From: Rhizoctonia solani
Taxonomy: Eukaryota > Basidiomycota > Agaricomycetes > Cantharellales > Ceratobasidiaceae
DNA: 64,000 nucleotides
Reading direction: 5' to 3'
Assembly: GCF_016906535.1 (NCBI RefSeq)
Contig: NC_057374.1
Span: 1,612,001-1,676,000, forward strand
The stretch's first letter is position 1; each line of letters opens with the position of its first letter. The position numbers and the translations under genes were made by a program. The notes beneath the pieces were generated by a model. That model was given only the letters and a program-made list of their open reading frames with translations, did not search any database and was not told the origin of the DNA. Shown here in pieces: positions 1 to 13,391 of this stretch.

Positions 1-1180
1 GAATGGTAACAACCAGTGGGTAATCGTTCGTACTCATCGACTGTTGTATCGAATCGAAAGTGATTATGTCTACAGAGAGTGCATATTGCTACTGTAAACT
101 ATGCATGTACTAAATACAAAATACGAGGAGGATTCAGCCCCAAGTTCAGGCACATCTGGTGCATGAATTTTATCAGATACACTCTCGTCCCCAGTATTTG
201 TCGATCCTTATTTAGCTGGCTCACCAAAAAGCCTATATAAAAGATACTCATGATACTGGTATGTATTGCGATGCGTGTCGGCAGATTAAAGTTGATTTAA
301 TTCGCCAATGTCATATCAACCATCTCTACACAATAATATAGCCACGAACCATATACTTTGGAGGTTTCATAAACATCAGGTCTCTTGATTCTTGTCGTCC
401 TTAAGTTCCTTCCACAAGTCAGCTCACTCGGCAATGCGTCACGTTATGCCCACACGTGCGCTACCCGATATCCTTATTTACGACACTGTCAGCGTCACAA
501 GAGTTCAAAGCAGTATTCGTTCCTGGGCATTAGGTCATACGCCCCTCATGTTTGATCGCGTTATTTTCTTCGGAGGATTCGTCGGCGCCAAGCAATTGTA
601 AGCACCAGTATTGATTGGCGCTTAATCTAATAGTGGAGTAACAGTTTCAGCGTCATATTCCTGTATCTTGCTTCTTCATCCCTAGGCCACCTGTTTGTGT
701 TGTATCGGGATAGAGGGATTCTCTTCTTTAATAAAGGCTGTTCCTGACAGCTATTATTCAATACCTCCAACGGCAGCTAGACGCGTCCCTGTGCCTTCAC
801 CGGAGCACCGCAAAAACCTCGCACATTTGCGGAAGGAACGGGGATACACCGTACCGTTTGCAACCAGTATCGTCAGATACAAGCTTCTCGACTACTATTC
901 TGGCAATATACCCTACTATGTGTCAGCAGCAAGATACAACCTTTTCCTTTCGCTGTTGTTCATACCACCCCCCGCGCAACCGATAATCCAGCGGACCGTC
1001 TTGAGTATGACCTCTAGCCCTTCTCTGCGTCCTCTTGGCGGAGTGAATTATGCGCACTACTTTTCATGCCCAGAACTCCTCTCGGAGCCTATATAAAAGT
1101 CCGAGTGCGATTCCGAAAGAGACAGCAACCGCCTGGTTTCCCTTCTTTCGACTCGATCTTTACCCGCATATACACCGACT
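1..1180. other. intergenic, left edge
   Basis: No convincing gene. The open frames here are short, carry no recognisable domain and have no splice-linked partners. The right end holds the promoter and 5' leader of the AA9 gene that follows. Confidence 0.6.
1090..1098 (+). promoter_or_regulatory. TATA box of AA9 gene 1
   Basis: TATATAAAA lies 83 bp upstream of the AA9 start codon, a spacing that would leave a short leader. Several other genes in this window have the same TATA-plus-short-leader layout. Confidence 0.6.
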
Positions 1181-2515
1181 ATGAAGCCCCAAGTCATCGC
1201 TACCACTCTCGCTCTGTTTTCGGCTCAAGCAGCCGCACATACCATCTTCCAGGTAGGTACAATCATTGCTTCGATGAATTGAATGTCTAATGTAATGAAT
1301 GAAAACAGGAACTGTATGTCAATGGGGTTTCTGCTGGACATTTGAAGGGTATTCGTCACCCGACTTTCAACGGCCCGATCACCGATGTGACTAGCAACGA
1401 TGTGATTGTAAGCACTTCGCGCATAGACGAGATGTCGTGCCTAAACTTACATTTTTGGTGATTCCCAGTGCAATGGCGGTGTCAACCCACTTGTCACCCC
1501 TTTTGACAAGACTATCATTAATGTTCCTGCCGGAGCAACTATTACCCATGAGTGGCACCACAGCCTCAAAGGATCCGAGCCCTCTAATCCCGATGATCCT
1601 ATTGGTGCTAGCCATTTGGGTCCTGTTATGGGTGAGTTGAATGGCATTATTTCCCTTATTCGAAGCACTAATAGGCCAAAAAAGTCTACTTGGCCAAAGT
1701 TCCCGACGCTACACAAGAGTCCGTTACTGGTCTTAAATGGTTCAAGATTGCCGAGGACGGTTTGGATGCAAACGGAGTGTGGGGTGTGAATCGACTTATC
1801 AATAACGGAGGCAAGGCCAGTGCCGTTATCCCTAAATGTATACCCTCTGGAAACTACTTCCTTCGTGCGGAAATCGTTGGTAAGCCTACTGCGCGTTCTA
1901 CTTAGAACTACTGACCAAACGAAAACAAAAGCTCTTCATGGCGCTTCCACTTACCCTGGCGCTCAATTCTACATGGGCTGTGCTCAAATCAACGTTACTG
2001 GAGGGGGAAATGCATCACCTGCTACTGTATCCTTCCCTGGCACCTACTCTGGTACCGACCCAGGTATCACCGTCAATGTAAGTTCACATATTGGCTGAAA
2101 TGGGCGCCAAAAACTTATATAAATTTACAGATCTACGTGCGTTGAGTCGACCGATTACACATACATATAGCTAATTATTTGATAGTATCCTCCACTGACC
2201 AATTACGTTATCCCTGGGCCTCGCCCCTTCACCTGTGATGCGGGCTCCTCACCAACGACTCCAGCTACCCCGAACCCTTCTACGACATCCCGACCAACTT
2301 CAACGACCGCAGCCCCTACTACTTCCGCCCCTCCCACCAGTGGTACTGTCCCGAAGTATGGTCAGTGCGGCGGAATTGGCTGGACGGTATGTTCATTCTT
2401 TTCAGCATTGACATTACTGAGGTGCTAATTTATGGTATTGTCGCAGGGTGCCACACAGTGCGTTGCTGGGTCCACGTGCAAGGTGATCAACGAATATTAT
2501 TACCAATGCACGTAG
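1181..2515 (+). CDS. AA9 lytic polysaccharide monooxygenase with CBM1
   Basis: Secreted copper enzyme (AA9, formerly GH61) that oxidatively cleaves cellulose or related glucans. The start [13 protein letters not shown] opens a signal peptide ending AQAAA; the mature protein would begin with His (HTIFQ), the first residue of the copper histidine brace. The second brace His lies in the THEWHHS stretch, and the axial Tyr in [12 protein letters not shown] Ser/Thr/Pro linker ([10 protein letters not shown]) leads to a C-terminal CBM1 ([15 protein letters not shown] ... YYYQCT) ending at TAG. The gene is split by several introns of about 50-60 nt, e.g. after TTCCAG near 1251 and after GATGTGATT near 1408. 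Length is roughly 300 aa, normal for AA9-CBM1. A second AA9-CBM1 lies at 32.2-33.3 kb. Family call is secure; substrate range cannot be read from sequence. Confidence 0.9.
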
Positions 2516-2895
2516 ATTATGTACTATTAAAGACAACTATTTTATTAAATGGAATCTTAAAGTCTAAGCTTGATACATTCAGTCATCACAAACACGTGAA
2601 GGATTCATTACTCACGATATATTTCTATGCAAATGAAGTATAGTGTGGCATATGAATTACGCAAATTTGGTCTCCAGGAATGCCCAGCATATATTACAGC
2701 TCCAGGTTCTTCTTGCTTTCATATGATGAACCCAAACCTCTCGCCAAAAAGTAAAAGACTCATGCAGCGTTAGCGAACCGCCTAGTTATTCTCCACATTG
2801 GAACACGTAGATCATATTTTTCAAATATATTTGACAGCAATACCACTCATACAGATACGTTCCGATCCATTGCCACAAAGTCAAGGCCATATAAC
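2516..2895. other. convergent intergenic gap
   Basis: 380 bp between the 3' end of AA9 gene 1 (+) and the 3' end of the first P450 fusion (-). It would hold the two 3' UTRs; no further gene was seen. Confidence 0.6.
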
Positions 2896-5800
2896 TCAGC
2901 CAAAAACATCAGTTGCATACCGTTCAGACTGGATCTTTTTCCATATCTCCTCCAACCGCTCCTCATCCATACCTTCCTTCCCCTCAGCAATGATCCGCAC
3001 ACACGCATCCCGGATTCCTGTTGCAACATGGTTCCCCCCGCACGTATAAAACTGACATATCAAAGCCCCATAAGTCCTTCGCCTGTTTCACAACATATGG
3101 TACCACCCACCTTTGCACCCTGGTGAAAGTACTCCCGCACAACCTCACGGTCATGCCATACGCGCCTACAGCCCACCACACCACCGTTAGAACACCTCTC
3201 ACTACAGTTCATATCATCCCTGTCACTCACTCTTGCACATACTTCTGCCCTTCCGACTCCTCGGCAGCACGTGAGAACGCAGGTCGCACGTCCACCACTC
3301 CCAGCTTCGACCACTCCCCAAGCTCTCCTTCCGAGTACAGATAGTCTTCCGACGCCTTCCGGCATCCAAAGAACAGCACGCACTTCCCTACCTCTCGCCC
3401 CGCTTGCTTCTGCATCGCCCGCTCCTGTATGAACCCTCGGAACGGTGCAAGTCCCGACCCCGCAGCGAACAGCACCATCGGCACTTCCGGCTGACTTGGC
3501 GGATGGAACCCCTTCGCCGACGGCCGCACCGACATCTGCACACGGTCTCCCTTCCGCAGGTTCGCCAGGTAGTTCGATGCCACTCCCAGGAACTGCCCCT
3601 GCGCCACCACTCCCACCGTCAGAGTCACGTGCGACGGGTTCCACAGCGGAGACGACGAGATCGAGTACTGGCGCAGCCGCATCGCGGGTAGGGATGCGAT
3701 GAACACCCCAAGAGGCAGCTCGATGTCCCCATACTTCTCCAGCAGGTCCAGCATGCTGCTGGTCGTCGGCTGGCCATCTTTCACGCTGTATGCGCTGACC
3801 AGCGCTTCCAGGTCCGCGCGTGTGGCAGGGTCTTTGGCGTGCTCGAGTAGAGTAGACACGTTGCGCTTCGTCGCAACCTGTCCGATCTCCACAAAGCCTG
3901 CAGTGACGGCCTTAGTGCTTGCTGCATCATGCGACGCTCATGTATGCGCACCTGACAACACCTCCGAGATGCTCACTGGCTTTCCTGTAGGCAGGGTCGT
4001 AGGCCCAGCGACGTTCAGCACGATCTACAGGTGAGGGCCGAGACTGAGTATGCATGTCCCAGATGTCTGCCGCCATACGCTAGCATACCTCTTGTTCCGG
4101 CGAGATCTTGAACCGTGCAAGCACTCGACGCACATACTCCGGCGGGTTCGATGGCAGGCTGGCAGCCACAGTCAGGCTCGATCCATAACGTGCACAGCAA
4201 GCCAAGACACATACATTGCAAGATAGTCTCCGGCCTGATAGCTCATGTCTTCCGGAAGCTCAAACTCTGATCCACAGTCAGCCACCGCATCCGACTCGTC
4301 ACGAGCGCACACACCCCGCTACTCACCAATATGACGCTTGGCGGGGGCATCAGCCGCAGTAAGCAGCCGGTTCTCGACCACTAGACCCAGCCTCGAGTCT
4401 GGCTGACGAAGCGTCGCTGCTCGGTCCGTCGGCGCACCTACAAGCTTCACTTCCACGGTCGGGCCACTCGGCCCTTCCTTTGCTTCCACGCTATACTCCT
4501 GTCGGTATGTGAGCACCTGTGCGGCCGATTGGTCGATTGACAGTATGCTTACTTTGGACAGGGCCTGCCACAGCTGGTCCTCCCACTCCTCGAAGCTCTC
4601 AGTGAAGCGATCGCCGCCAGCATCGCCCTCTCCGCGTGCAAGCAGGCGCTTGGCACCCTTTTTCTCGAGTGTGTCGTCGATGAGGCGTGGGATGCGCTGA
4701 TAGGTGTGGACCCAGTCGTGGTTTCCGGCGCCAAAGACAGCAAAGGAGACGTCTTGGAGGTCCTTTGTGTCGGTGGAGCTGACAAGGACCTCGACAAAAT
4801 GGCCGGCGTTATCTGCAGGCTCGCCTGAGTGTACGATGTGATGGTGATGGCTACTAGATGAGGAAGTATACTGACCCTCGAAAGAAGCAGTAACAATGAT
4901 CACAGGGCCGTCCTTGGGAATGTTTCCAACTATGCTGTTCAAAGTGCCAATCTTGGCACGGTACCCTAATATTGGGGAGTGTTCAGGAAGGGGGATTAAT
5001 GGAAGTAGGGACTCGCTCAGCTCACCTTTGCCAGCTGCATCTGATGCTATGCTTTGTGCGAACCCTTCGCACGATCCAGTGTTGCTTCCATAGAACACAT
5101 ATAGCGGAATACCACTCGAGTTTCCATCTATAGCCTTTTTCTCTGTCGTTGGCTCGTTGCTGACCTGGGACGAGGCGGTTGCAACTGAGAATGATGGGGC
5201 ACCCTTGCGAGGGATTGCATGGAATGTAAAGTCTTTGGGCTTCAACGTAAGCGTCTGCTTGAGCTGTAGAGTGTATGACTCGTCGCTGGGCCTGAAGTCA
5301 AACTTCTGGAATATGGTTGCAATTGCGATAAGAGCCTCTTGCCAGGCAAATGGGCGGCCCTGTCGTAAGTTGATTGGCATCTGCACGCCTTTAAGAGAAA
5401 AGGCGGACTTACAATACATGCGCGAGCCCCATTACCAAATGGTAACCACGACTTGGGCTACGTTTTAATCACGTTAGATGCAAAGCTCCTCTCACGTGGG
5501 TTGTGGCACCCACCGGTAAAGCTTCAAACTTTCCATCTAGCATTCTATCTGGTTTAAATGTTTCCGCCTGGAAATGTTTAGCAATAGAACCCTGCAACCT
5601 AGTTACCCAACTCACATCTTCTCCCCAAACCGTGGGGTCTCTCCCGATATCTCAGCCAGGACAATCACAGTTGTACCTTCTTAATTAGGTACTTTCCATC
5701 TCCTACAACTTCATCCTTATGAGGAGTCACAGTAAACTGCCCGATGCTTGGTGTGACACGGAGTGACTCTCGCAACACGGCTACCACCAGCTGTTTACTC

Positions 5801-7113
5801 TACCGCTCATATACCCATACACACTCACCATTGATGTATGTCAGCTTGCTCAGGTGCTCGAACCTGATCGGCTCTCCTCCTAGAACACTGTCCACCTCGT
5901 TCTGAATCTTCGCATACACATCAGGATTCTTCATAGCATGCGCCATCACAAATGATAGCATCCCGGATGTCGTCTCATGTCCAGCGATCAGGAACGTCAG
6001 CATCTGCGCCTTGATGTTCTCTTCGCTCAGCCCTTGTCCTGTCCATCGTCCCAGTCAGTACATCACCCATAGCCATCCGTTGCGCATAGACACATACCCG
6101 TCTGCGGGTCCTTGCCAAGCAGCATGGCGTTCAGCAGGTCCTTCTTGTCTGACGGATGATCTTTCCTGTCCTTTACGATCTTATTTGCAAGCTGCCGTAC
6201 CCCATGCATCAGTAGCTGACTAACGCAGCCAAGGCTAGACGGCTTACTTGGTTCATGATCTCCATGTCTGCAGCATACTTTGCGTTCGCTCCATAAGACA
6301 AGGCTTGCATCACTGTTGTCCGACGGGAGCGTAGGAAGCACTCCTTGAGGAAGTCGCCCATGGCCTTCACGAACGGAGGCTCGCCCTCGGTGTAGAACGT
6401 GTTCAGCCTGTAGTTGAACGTGCATAGCGCGCTACCGGGGTACAAATAAATGTTAGGCCAAGGTCAAGTACGAGCGTGTGTGTACTGACATGGTCTCGAA
6501 GGCAAGTCGAGTGAAGTCATCGGTAGGGTCTATCTCGTGTTCTGGTCCGAAGCGTTCCCACTTGAGAACAAGTTGAGATATCACATCGAACATATCATTG
6601 AACATTCCCTTAATGGAAAGAGGGCCAAATGCAGGCATCAAGATGCGATCTTTCGAAATGATGAGTGTTCATAAAACCCGGGGATAAAATTTTGTAGATA
6701 TACGTACGAGCAACGCCCCAGTTAGTTTCGCCATGATAAGCGGTGAACAAACCATCAGATACGAGGTTTCGGACCTCAACTAATGGACCATTAAGATCTT
6801 TATGGAATCTTTTCTCATCAAGGACTTCCTGCGCGAGTTTAACGGAGGATACTGCTACAACGGATCGGCCTAGGCGGAAAGGTTTAGGTATACTATATCC
6901 GATAACGAGGGGACTAACCCATGAGATTCAGTGCAAATATTTCACCATATTGTTTAGCTAGAAGGGTAAGTGACTTTCCCGGGAGCTCAGCTAGAGTAGA
7001 GATTCCGAACAATAAGATCACGACATAAGAAAGAGCTAGCCATGCGCACCATCAATATCGCGGACGTTTCCAAGAAACGGCACAGCAGGAGGTTGTGGTA
7101 TGGGCGTAGTCAT
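2896..7113 (-). CDS. CYP505-like P450-reductase fusion, copy 1 (frame-broken)
   Basis: Self-sufficient cytochrome P450 fused to a diflavin reductase, the P450BM3/P450foxy (CYP505) type, which hydroxylates fatty acids with NADPH and O2. Start MTTPIPQPPAVPFLGN at 7113. The P450 part shows the I-helix AGHETTS (about 5980), the ExxR motif in RESLR (about 5765) and a heme loop FGNGARACI joined by an intron to GRPFAWQEA (about 5430-5350). The FMN domain follows (PLYVFYGSNTGSCEG), then FAD/NADPH domains ([28 protein letters not shown]) and the conserved end YATDVFG, stop TGA at 2896-2898. Two missing bases relative to copy 3, near 5676 and 5653, put TGA in frame right after the K-helix region. Either the copy is decayed or the sequence has indel errors (see findings). 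Very close to copy 3 (22.2-26.4 kb) in parts, less close to copy 2. Confidence 0.85.
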
Positions 7114-7186
7114 TGCTTTATATTCCCAGTAGACGGATGTGCGAGTAATGCCGGGTGTAGAGAGAGGTGGTGGGCCAAGGGTGCCC

Positions 7187-7193
7187 TTTTATA
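7187..7193 (-). promoter_or_regulatory. TATA box of P450 copy 1
   Basis: On the minus strand TATAAAA lies about 75 bp upstream of the start codon. The surrounding block (GGATATAAAAGG) is shared with the promoter of copy 3, so promoter and gene were duplicated together. Confidence 0.55.
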
Positions 7194-8688
7194 TCCTTGG
7201 GACGTGAGTAGCCCCAATACCGTGCCCAATACAGTTGAATAGGGTTGAAATACTATCGATTCTCACCTCCCACCTTCACATCGTAACATATCGTGGGGCC
7301 ATTTCACATATCACCGCATGAATGGTATTCGTCTTTACTGCGCTGCCCGGTGCCCGAGTGGTATAGACACATAGTCGTCGTTGGCCCGGCTAACTGCAGC
7401 GACAGCAGGCGGCGCTGACCATAATTATGTCAGCGACCAATAATCACATGTCGCCTTTGTAAGGTAATAGATTGTTCATGTAGTGCCAATGCAGTGGTGA
7501 TATGTCCCCAAAATAACGTAACTGCACAGGTTTGAATGTGCTAGAGCCTAGAGTCCGTGGTGGGACCCAAAAGTATGGATTCTCTGAACAGATAGCCGCG
7601 ATGTGACAGTAAAATTGAGCGAGTTTCATCCAGGAGAAGGTATATAAGAATTATTTGGTTACTTCAATATCTTACATTATGATTAGTCGCATTGGGGACA
7701 ATGATTGCCCCACCGTATAGAGTCGCGAGGTCACATTCTGTTCAATGCCAATCCGTTGAGGCAGAATTCTAATATGAAATTCTCGGGTGAGTTGCGAAAT
7801 TTTCATTTTTTGTTGGTCAAAGCAATTGGCTCATCTTAATTTCGGGCATGGTCTTCCTTCAAGTTTCTGTGGCTCTCATGAAATGGGTAGTTTACTTGAG
7901 AGCTGTTTGCATACAGCCGCATGCACTCATCTGCACCACTACCGTGTATAGGTAGAAGACCGTAATAATACGAAATTATACACTGTACCAATGCGCTGAA
8001 TTTTGTTTTTGTGGACGCAATTAGCTCTCTACTAAGTTTTAGGTTGAAATTTCGTCCGTCCCAACCAAGTAGCTTTTCTAAATCTGATAGGCAGACAAGC
8101 TCACAGTCGATGTGTTGTGCGGTGGACCCTATGTCAATACATGCATATGGGTAAAATGTATCCACCTTATGTATCATCCATTTTGTTTTCCATTAGACAA
8201 GATCTCCATAGAACCTAAAAGATTCTCGGATGACTCCAGGGACTTTCAAATGGAGAAAAATTACTGCACCTATTATTCTTATCGACACCCAAACCAGCCG
8301 TGTACGCTGGGAAGAGCGCTGGTTTTCAGTATATCTTTTTCAGCGTCAACCCTCTAGTTGCTAAAAGAAGGCTCCTGATACACTGATTGTAAATAAACAA
8401 TCTACTCCCAGGACGATTCGTAATAAGTTAGGTCTACAATGCTGCTTGTTCTTAGAGTAAATCATGTTGAAAACGATCATTTTTCGAAGGCCTACTAAAG
8501 ATGCAGAAACTCAACACTGCACAAAACATGCAGGACGATAGCTGTAAATGATAGCCATGCTCCTCATGACTACTCGATAAGGAATAGAGCGGTTGCCTTC
8601 GATGGTATCTGTAGGAGAGGTGGAATTATAGTACAACAAAGTAACGTACAATGAATCGATCGCAGATTGTGTAAGTAAGTTCAAGATC
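7194..8688. other. intergenic between P450 copies 1 and 2
   Basis: About 1.5 kb of AT-rich sequence without a supported gene. The left ~70 bp are upstream promoter sequence of copy 1. The open frames at 7444-7629, 7836-8177 and 8112-8357 show no domain, no codon logic and no splice partners. Nothing resembling a P450 fragment was seen. Confidence 0.5.
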
Positions 8689-11600
8689 TCAACCGAATAC
8701 ATCTGTAGCGTAGCGTTCAGACTGGATCTTCTTGAATACCTCCTCCGGGCGTTGTTCTCCAAAGTATTCCCCAATAATTCGAATGAATGTCTCCCGAATG
8801 CCAGCTGCGATGTGGCTACCTCCACAGGTATAAAACTTTTATAAGGAAGGTCAGGCTGAGTTCCCATATATTGTCAAACACCACAACTTACCTTGGCACC
8901 GTTGTCAAAATATTCCCTTACCAGTGCCCGATCTGCCCAGATACGACTGAAGCTAGAGGTGAATACTAATTCAGAGCTATAACAGAGGCCAACTTACTGC
9001 TGGACGTATTTGTTCCCTTCTGACCGCTCAGGCGCTCGTGAGAACGTCGGCCTTACTTCCACTACACCTAACTTGCTCCATTCTGCCAGTTCGTTATCCG
9101 CATATAAATAGTCCTCATCTGGCATCCGACATCCAAAGAAAAGTACCGATTTTCCGACTTGTCTTCCGGCCTGCGCTTGCATCGCTCTCTCTTGCAGGAA
9201 CCCTCGAAACGGAGCCATGCCTGAGCCAGCGGCAAATAGCACCATTGGAACTTTCGGATCCGATGGAGGGTGAAAGGCTTTGGCCGAAGGACGTACTAAC
9301 ATTTGTACCTTATCCCCCTTGCGCAGATTAGCGAGGTAGTTGGATCCCACACCAAAGAATTGACCATTGCCGATGACACCGAAAGTAAGCGTTACTCGAG
9401 AGGGACTCCATAGGGGTGAGGATGAAATTGAGTACTGGCGAAGTCGCATTGTGGGAAGCGACGCAATGAAAGTACCGAGTGGCATATCAATGTCGCGATA
9501 CTTCTCGAGTAAGTTCAGCATGGTAACTTGAGGATTTCCTTCCTTAATGTTGTAGTTTTGCAGCATGGTCTCTAAGTCAACTCGAGTGGCAGGCTCTGTA
9601 GCATACTCTAATAAAGTAGAGATGTTGCGTTTAGTCACTACTTGCCCAATCTCCACAAAACCTTTGTTGTTTTTTAAGTATGCGAACTATCAAAATGTCA
9701 CTAAAAACTAACCTGAGAGAACTTCAGAAACGCCAACAGGTTTTCCAGTGGGCAACGTCGTCGGGCCAGAAGCGCTGAGCAAAACCTAGGACGGCGAGTA
9801 TGATCAAGATGCGACCAGTTTCAGCTTGAGCTAGCTTACCTCTTGCTCTGAAGATACCTTGAATCTTGCCAAAACTCGTCTGATGTACTCTGGGGGATTG
9901 AGGGGGATGCTGAAAAGGTAACTTTTAAGGAGCACATATCAATGCCGAGAGATAAATAACATACATTGCGAGGTAGTCCCCGGTCTGGTAATTCATGCCG
10001 CTTGGTAACTCGAACTCTATAATCAGACCTCGTAAGGTGAGTTGTATAATTAAACAAAAAAGTAGACCGACCAATATGATGTTTAACTGGGGCTTCTGGT
10101 GCGGTCATTATTTTGTTTTGTATTACTAGCCCCAGTCTAGAATCAGGTTGTCGAAGGATGGCGGCTCGATTAGTGGGACCTCCAACAAATTCAATCTCAA
10201 GTTTGGGTACGTTAGAACCTCCTTGGGCTTCAATGTTGTATTCCTACGCATATGTTAATGGGCATTGGCACAATTGGTAGTACACCAAAGCGCCTACCTT
10301 GGCGAGTGCACTCCATAGATTCTCTTCCCATTCATTAAAGCTCTCCAAGAAGCTGCTTCCGCCAGCATCGCCTTCCCCTAATTCTAGAAGCCGTTTTGCC
10401 CCTTTCTTTTCGAGAATAGCATCGACAAGTCTGGGGATGCGTTGATAGGTTTGAGCCCATTCATGGTTTCCCGCACCGAATACAGCGAATGATACATTGT
10501 CGAGGTCTTTCACGTCATCCGAGGTTGTGAGCGCTTCACAAAATGGCCAGCATTGTCCGCCGGTTCGCCTGCGTCATAACACCAAGTCACTATATTGAAA
10601 CACGGGTTGAGCATATACTGATCCATACCTTCGAATGATGCAGTCACAATAACCACAGGCCCGTCGGTTGGAATATTGCTTGCTACGCTATTGAGTGTAC
10701 TGATCCTCGAATGAAAGCCTATATAATTCGTGTCATGCGCGATGTGCTAAAAATAGCATATAGTAAACGATACCTTTTCCAGCCGCCTTGGAAGCAATGG
10801 TTTGAGCAAACCCTTCACAAGACCCCGAATTGCTTCCATAGAGCACATATAATGGAACCCTTTTCGACGCCGCCGTTTACGACAGTAGGTGGTGCTGGTA
10901 CACTCGCCCAAATTTGCGATTGGGTAATATCCGAGAAAGAAGGTGTGCCCTTTCGAGGTATTGCTCGAAACTTGAATCCTTGTGGTTTGAGAGTGATTGT
11001 TTGCTTTATCTGAAGCTTGTATGCGGGGTCAACAGGGACGAAATCGAATTTTTGAAAAAGTGTTGCGAGTGCAATCAAAGCCTCTTGCCATGAGAACGGA
11101 CGTCCCTGCGAGGTTTGGTGAGTTCAAATTTAAGTCCCCCGGAGCAACCAAGCACGTACTATGCAAGCACGACTACCACTTCCGAATGGTATCCAAGCTT
11201 TGGGCTGCACGAGTGATAAGCCTTTAAAGTCGCTGAAACAGAGTTGAATACCCACAGGCAACGCCTCGAATCTTCCATCGAGCATTCGCTCGGGCTTGAA
11301 CTCTTCAACCTATCAAAGAAGTTTAGGACATTACATCTATACTCATATATTGACCCACATCATCACCCCATACGACAGGATCTCGCCCAATTGTATGTAC
11401 TAACAAGGCAACAGTCGTATCTTTCTTGATTAGATATTTTCCATTCCCGATAACTTGGTCTTCGCTGCAAGTTACAATGAACTCTCCGATGCTGGGTGTC
11501 AGCCGAAGTGACTCTCTCAAAACAGCTATAACTTTGTCAGCTAGAATTATACAAAAGGATAGGAACATTATTTACCGGTGATGTATGTTAGCTGACCGAG

Positions 11601-12834
11601 GTGCTCAAACTTGATTTTGTCTTTTCCGAGAACGGTATCTACTTCTTGCTTATCTTTGCATATACATTAGGGTGCCTCAGTACGTGCATCATCACAAATG
11701 AGAGCATTCCAGAGGTAGTTTCATGCCCAGCGATCAAAAACGTGAGCATCTGATATTGAATGTTTTCGTCGCTCAACCCCTCTCCTGTCAACCCACAGTC
11801 ATTAAAAAGTAACAAAAATAGCTATTCATGAGACAAACCTGTTTGAGGATCCCGCCCATTAAGCATTGCATTTAACAGATCCTTCTTTTCTATTGGGTTC
11901 TGTTTTCGTTCCTGTATAATCTGACTTGCCAGCTTAGAAAACAATTGAGTATTGGAGCAATTTACGTCTCAAAAGTGAACATACTTTATTCATGGCTTCC
12001 ATATCGGCTTTGAATTTGGCATTGATTTTGAGGGGCAACGATCTGACAAAAGCGGGTCTGCGGGTGCGCATATTGCACTCAATCAAAAAGTCCATCATTG
12101 CTTTGACGAATGGCGGGTCTCCTTCTGTATAAAATGAGTTTAGACGATAGTTGAATGTGCAAAGTGCACTGGAGCAAAAGCAGGATATAGGTGTTAGGAT
12201 CTTATACCAGAATATTGAGGCACGTACATAGTATCAAACGCCAACTTGGAGAAATCTTCGGCAGGATCAATCTCATGCCGGGGCCCAAACCGTTCCCATT
12301 TGAGAACAAGCTGAGAAACAACATCCACCATATCATCGAACATGTTTTTGATAGAGAGCGGTCCGAAAGCGGGCATCAGAATTCGGTCTAAAAATAGCAA
12401 ATGTAAGATTAAGAAAGTAATAACGATATGGTACTGACGAGCGATAGCCCAGGTGGGCTCATCGTGATATGCCGTAAACAAACCATCACCTCCAATCTTT
12501 CGAATGTCCTTCAGCACGTCGTCGATTACCTTATGAAACCGTTTCTCATCGAGCACCTCTTGCGCTAGTGCGACGGAGCCAATGCATACGCATTTCTCGT
12601 CTGCATTGGGTTAGATAAAGTTAGGATACGGCAATGGAAGACGCGCACTCAACACTCGAAGACGATATATTTCACCATACTCTTTGGCTAGCCTTTTGAG
12701 CGAGTCGGTAGGTACATCGGCTGTAAATTAGTAAGCATCATATAGCCGAGGTCAGTTGGACCCAACTCACCATCAATCGACGTCAAGTTTCCAATAATGG
12801 GCAAGCTAGGAGGACGGGGTATAGGAGTTGTCAT
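8689..12834 (-). CDS. CYP505-like P450-reductase fusion, copy 2 (frame-broken)
   Basis: Same architecture as copy 1: start [16 protein letters not shown] at 12834; P450 with an AGHETTS I-helix (about 11720), RESLR ExxR (about 11510) and heme loop FGSGSRACI plus GRPFSWQEA (about 11170-11090); FMN domain ([15 protein letters not shown], about 10840); FAD/NADPH domains ([40 protein letters not shown]) and end YATDVFG, stop at 8689. It diverges from copies 1 and 3 throughout and is more AT-rich. Three single-base frame shifts are visible relative to the homologues: near 11650 (KIxQEVDTVL, in-frame TAG), near 10871 in the linker between the P450 and FMN domains, and near 10536 ([12 protein letters not shown]). 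Homologous domains are otherwise complete, so it is either a recent pseudogene or an intact gene with sequence errors. Confidence 0.85.
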
Positions 12835-13391
12835 TGGGACAGACGATTAGGGAGGGACGATTGGTGAATAAGTCACCATGAACAAGCGTTATATATTCTA
12901 GCTGCGATCAACTTTTGGTAGGGTAGCGCCGTCTAGCCCGATTTGTGCCCTTGATGATCATAATTTCTTGCCCTAGCCAAGTTTCAAATTTATGGGTTTA
13001 TTACCCTGCCACCAACGCGTAGGCACCACAAGGTTGAGATTCTTCGACTGGAATATACATATCTGGTACCCATGTATCGACGCTATGAAATGGAATACAA
13101 TTGCAACTATGCTGTATGCTTTGAGAAAGAGCAAGGACAAGAATGTCGTTCCTGGAATAACCTATCAATGCCCGGCCACCCGGGCACACAGCCACACAGC
13201 GATCCGCGCTCTCCCACAAGGCGCGTATCGTCAGAGCAACGCAAACAAACCAATGAACAGAAACAAAACTATATACTATTATTCATTACGAAATCCAATT
13301 GCATACATGAATAAACGGAGGGTAGCGCGCAAAACGTTGTTCTATATTGATACATGTGATCTGAGCAAGTAGAACCATTGAATGAAAACGT
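12835..13391. other. intergenic gap
   Basis: About 550 bp between the 5' end of P450 copy 2 and the 3' end of the RING gene, both on the minus strand. It contains the copy-2 promoter (AT-rich TATATA-like stretch near 12889) and the RING 3' UTR. No further gene seen. Confidence 0.55.

Noticed and set aside
4840..4880. His-rich stretch as an engineered His tag
   Set aside because: It falls in an intron with normal GT-AG borders; the run is four His codons and has no vector sequence around it.
7340..7440. tRNA-like stretch with a GCCCGAGTGGT block
   Set aside because: I could not pair a full cloverleaf or find a matching T-arm at the right distance.
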